From Cellvibrionales bacterium UBA7375 (GTDB lineage: Bacteria; Pseudomonadota; Gammaproteobacteria; Pseudomonadales; Porticoccaceae), in NCBI GenBank assembly GCA_002469845.1, contig DKNZ01000077.1:1-9600 (forward strand): 9,600 nucleotides of DNA, in the 5' to 3' direction. A program made the translations under genes and the position numbers. Below the pieces are notes generated by a model. That model worked only from the letters and a program-made list of their open reading frames with translations, had not been told where the DNA came from and did no database searches. Each line of letters begins with the position of its first letter. Position 1 is the first letter of the stretch. This document shows positions 7,770-9,600 of this stretch, in pieces.

Positions 7770-7798
7770 ATTATAACTGGTTTATAAATAGTTGTCAG
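7770..7798 (-). promoter_or_regulatory. Near-consensus sigma-70 promoter of purB
   Basis: On the minus strand CTGACA (7798-7793) and a perfect TATAAT (7775-7770) are separated by exactly 17 bases, eleven of twelve positions matching consensus. Transcription would start near 7763, about 30 nt before the purB ATG. purB-roxA can therefore be expressed apart from mnmA-hflD. The -35 box overlaps an inverted repeat at 7795-7808. Confidence 0.8.
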
Positions 7799-7808
7799 AG
7801 TTCTCTGA
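7795..7808. repeat. Inverted repeat over the purB -35 box, possible operator
   Basis: TCAGAG and CTCTGA form a perfect 6-bp inverted repeat with a 2-base centre (TT on the plus strand). Four bases of one arm lie inside the purB -35 hexamer. A 2-base loop is too tight for a good RNA hairpin and no T run follows, so a protein-binding site is more plausible than an hflD terminator. No regulator is recognised from the sequence. Confidence 0.4.
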
Positions 7809-7836
7809 AAGTTACATAGGCGCTTTTAGAATACTT

Positions 7837-8460
7837 TTACTGGGTTGATATCACCTCAAGTAATGCTTTTCGCTGAAAAAGAAGATGACGCCTTTTACCG
7901 CCTAGTTGTCGCCATAAAAAAGCGCTTCTTATGGCGGCAAAGAGCATGCAGCGAATTCGAGCGGCAACGCCCGACTGTTGAAGATAAACCGCTGAGCCCA
8001 TCACCTGTATTCTTAAGCGCATTTTACTAACAGTATCCTGGTACAGGGCACCGATATTACTGTAGACATTTTCATGGGTGATAGAAAAATGCTCAGCTTG
8101 CTGACGGGCATTATTAATGCCATTTTCAATTTTAATCAGTAGCTGCTTGTTATTTGATAACTTACTAGCCAAGTGGATTGAGGACATAACATAGCCAATC
8201 ATTTCTTTGTTTCTGAGATCAGTAACACTATTGGTGTTTTCGAGAAAAGTCTGCATTGTATCTATACCATCCTGTAAGTTTTCTACAGGCCCATATAAGT
8301 TCTCCAATGAATCTGGATTTTGATTAAGCAGGGTGGACATAGAGAATTCCATTTTATCTCGATCAGAATCCCCTGTATGAGCAAGCTTATAGACCTGATG
8401 GGTTGCCTGAAATATTGCGGCTAATGCTAAGGTCTGTTGTTTGGTTGGCTTTGAAAACAA
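7837..8460 (-). CDS. hflD: HflD family protein (high frequency lysogenisation protein D homologue)
   Basis: This is a small conserved gammaproteobacterial protein, always near mnmA and purB in E. coli-like genomes. In E. coli, HflD binds phage lambda CII and lowers lysogeny; its normal cellular role is not established. The 207-residue product (E. coli 213) is mostly helical and shows family hallmarks: LALAAIFQA (11-19), the NP of LLNQNPDSL (44-52), EHF (123-125), RIQVMGS (150-156), and WRQLGGKRRHLLFQR near the C terminus (183-197). Translation must start at the TTG at 8460: it gives the right N-terminal length, an in-frame stop lies 15 bases upstream, and the only in-frame ATGs come too late. 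AAGAGA sits 8 bases before it. The TTG and weak site suggest low translation. It follows mnmA by 28 bases. Confidence 0.88.
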   Translation of the reverse strand: MFSKPTKQQTLALAAIFQATHQVYKLAHTGDSDRDKMEFSMSTLLNQNPDSLENLYGPVENLQDGIDTMQTFLENTNSVTDLRNKEMIGYVMSSIHLASKLSNNKQLLIKIENGINNARQQAEHFSITHENVYSNIGALYQDTVSKMRLRIQVMGSAVYLQQSGVAARIRCMLFAAIRSAFLWRQLGGKRRHLLFQRKALLEVISTQ

Positions 8461-8488
8461 GTTATTTATCTCTTATAGGGGTTACAAC

Positions 8489-9580
8489 TTATGATTGCCA
8501 TGCTTTATCGATGACACCACCGCCAAGACACAGATCATTTTGATAAAAAACCACCGATTGACCGGGAGTTATAGCCCGTTGAGGCTGTTCAAATAGCACA
8601 TGACAGCCTCCTGATTTATCCAAGGTTATATTGCAGGCTTGATCGGGCTGGCGGTAGCGGGTTTTAGCCTGGCATTGATAGCCGCTTTCAGGCGCCCCAT
8701 TTATCCAATGAATATCAGTTGCGCTGAGATTATCGTTAAATAAAAGTGGGTGTTCAGTACCTTGGCCAACAATAAGAACATTATTTTCTAAATCTTTTTT
8801 AAGACTAAACCAAGGCTCATCGCTTGCATCTTTTACACCGCCTATACCAAGACCCTGTCTTTGTCCTAGCGTGTAGAACATAAGTCCTTGATGCTGGCCC
8901 ATATCCACGCCCTCTGGAGTTAACATTCTACCCGGTTGAGCAGGGAGGTATTGCTTTAAAAAATCATTAAAGCGACGCTCGCCGATAAAGCATATGCCTG
9001 TACTATCCTTTTTCTTTGAGGTGACAAACCCATTATCATGGGCTATTTTTCGCACTTCAGTTTTATCTAATTCTCCCACCGGAAACAAGGATCGACTTAG
9101 GGCTTTTTCCTCAACGGCATGCAAAAAGTAGCTTTGATCCTTGTTATTATCAAGGCCTTTTAGCAGACTAGCCTGACCCTTTGTATTACCCCGCCTGACA
9201 TAGTGGCCGGTAGCGATATATTTTGCACCGAGCATCTCAGCATACTCGAGAAATACTTTAAATTTGATTTCCCGGTTACACAGAATATCAGGATTAGGCG
9301 TTCGACCCGCTTTGTATTCTGCAAGAAAGTGTTCAAAGACGTTATCCCAGTAATCGGCGGCAAAATTTGCTGTATGCAGAGGAATACCCATCTTATCGCA
9401 TACTTGCTGGGCGTCTTGAAGGTCTTGAATAGCGGTACAGTATTCAGAGCCATCATCTTCATCCCAGTTTTTCATAAATAGTCCTTCAACCACATAACCC
9501 TGCTGTTTTAACAGTAGGGCGGCGACTGAGCTATCTACTCCACCGGACATACCGACGATAACTTTTTCTGCACTGCTCAT
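8489..9580 (-). CDS. mnmA: tRNA-specific 2-thiouridylase MnmA
   Basis: The enzyme puts sulphur on U34 of tRNA-Lys, -Glu and -Gln, activating the base with ATP and taking sulphur relayed from IscS through Tus proteins. The 363-residue product (E. coli 368) begins with the PP-loop ATP-binding motif SGGVDSS (12-18). The two catalytic cysteines are present: Cys101 in NPDILCN and Cys197 in STGICFIG. The tRNA-contacting stretch GHYVRR (125-130), the KDQSYFL segment (147-153) and the C-terminal beta-barrel with TPGQSVVFY (338-346) follow the family pattern throughout. It is the first visible gene of the minus-strand cluster; only 20 bases upstream remain in the window, so its promoter and any gene before it are not seen. 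The ATG at 9580 matches the E. coli start closely; no strong Shine-Dalgarno is visible. Confidence 0.97.
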   Translation of the reverse strand: MSSAEKVIVGMSGGVDSSVAALLLKQQGYVVEGLFMKNWDEDDGSEYCTAIQDLQDAQQVCDKMGIPLHTANFAADYWDNVFEHFLAEYKAGRTPNPDILCNREIKFKVFLEYAEMLGAKYIATGHYVRRGNTKGQASLLKGLDNNKDQSYFLHAVEEKALSRSLFPVGELDKTEVRKIAHDNGFVTSKKKDSTGICFIGERRFNDFLKQYLPAQPGRMLTPEGVDMGQHQGLMFYTLGQRQGLGIGGVKDASDEPWFSLKKDLENNVLIVGQGTEHPLLFNDNLSATDIHWINGAPESGYQCQAKTRYRQPDQACNITLDKSGGCHVLFEQPQRAITPGQSVVFYQNDLCLGGGVIDKAWQS

Positions 9581-9600
9581 ATTGATTTATCTTATTTTAT

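Noticed and set aside
7795..7808. Rho-independent terminator after hflD
   Set aside because: The 6-bp arms have only a 2-base loop and are not followed by a T run on the minus strand; the position over the purB -35 fits an operator better.
9203..9481. Plus-strand open frame of 92 codons inside mnmA
   Set aside because: It is antisense to conserved mnmA coding sequence including the Cys101 region and lacks any start signals.

Overview
This looks like an ordinary chromosomal segment from a gammaproteobacterium with a moderately AT-rich genome. The basis is the close resemblance of every protein to its E. coli-type counterpart (FadB, class 2 PyrD, GGT, RoxA, PurB, HflD, MnmA) and the gene order mnmA-hflD-purB-roxA, which is the gammaproteobacterial arrangement. 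A marine or other environmental gammaproteobacterium would fit, but the genus cannot be read from the sequence. I see no mobile element, CRISPR array, phage gene or defence system, and all seven protein genes can be named.

Layout. Positions 1-49 hold the 5' two thirds of a tRNA-Pro(UGG) gene on the minus strand, cut by the window edge, with a clear promoter behind it. Diverging from it is fadB (242-2398, plus), the alpha subunit of the fatty acid beta-oxidation complex, without its usual partner fadA next to it. fadB converges on pyrD (2424-3443, minus), the quinone-linked dihydroorotate dehydrogenase of pyrimidine synthesis. pyrD and ggt (3640-5403, plus, periplasmic gamma-glutamyltransferase) diverge from a 196-base region in which each has an extended -10 promoter. 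ggt then converges, with only 5 bases between stop codons, on a four-gene minus-strand cluster that fills the rest of the window.

That cluster reads mnmA (9580-8489), hflD (8460-7837), purB (7732-6356), roxA (6347-5409). mnmA thiolates the wobble uridine of tRNAs for Lys, Glu and Gln. hflD encodes a small conserved protein of unclear core function. purB acts twice in purine/AMP synthesis. roxA hydroxylates an arginine of ribosomal protein L16. In E. coli the same order is interrupted by phoP-phoQ between purB and the roxA homologue ycfD; here purB and roxA are 8 bases apart. purB also has its own near-consensus promoter in the 97-base hflD-purB gap, with a 14-base inverted repeat over the -35 box.

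Points most worth a second look: RoxA is about 60 residues shorter than the E. coli protein and appears to lack the C-terminal winged-helix domain; fadB stands alone; and the inverted repeat at the purB promoter may be an operator. None of these amounts to a new system. Each is a modest variation on known genes.
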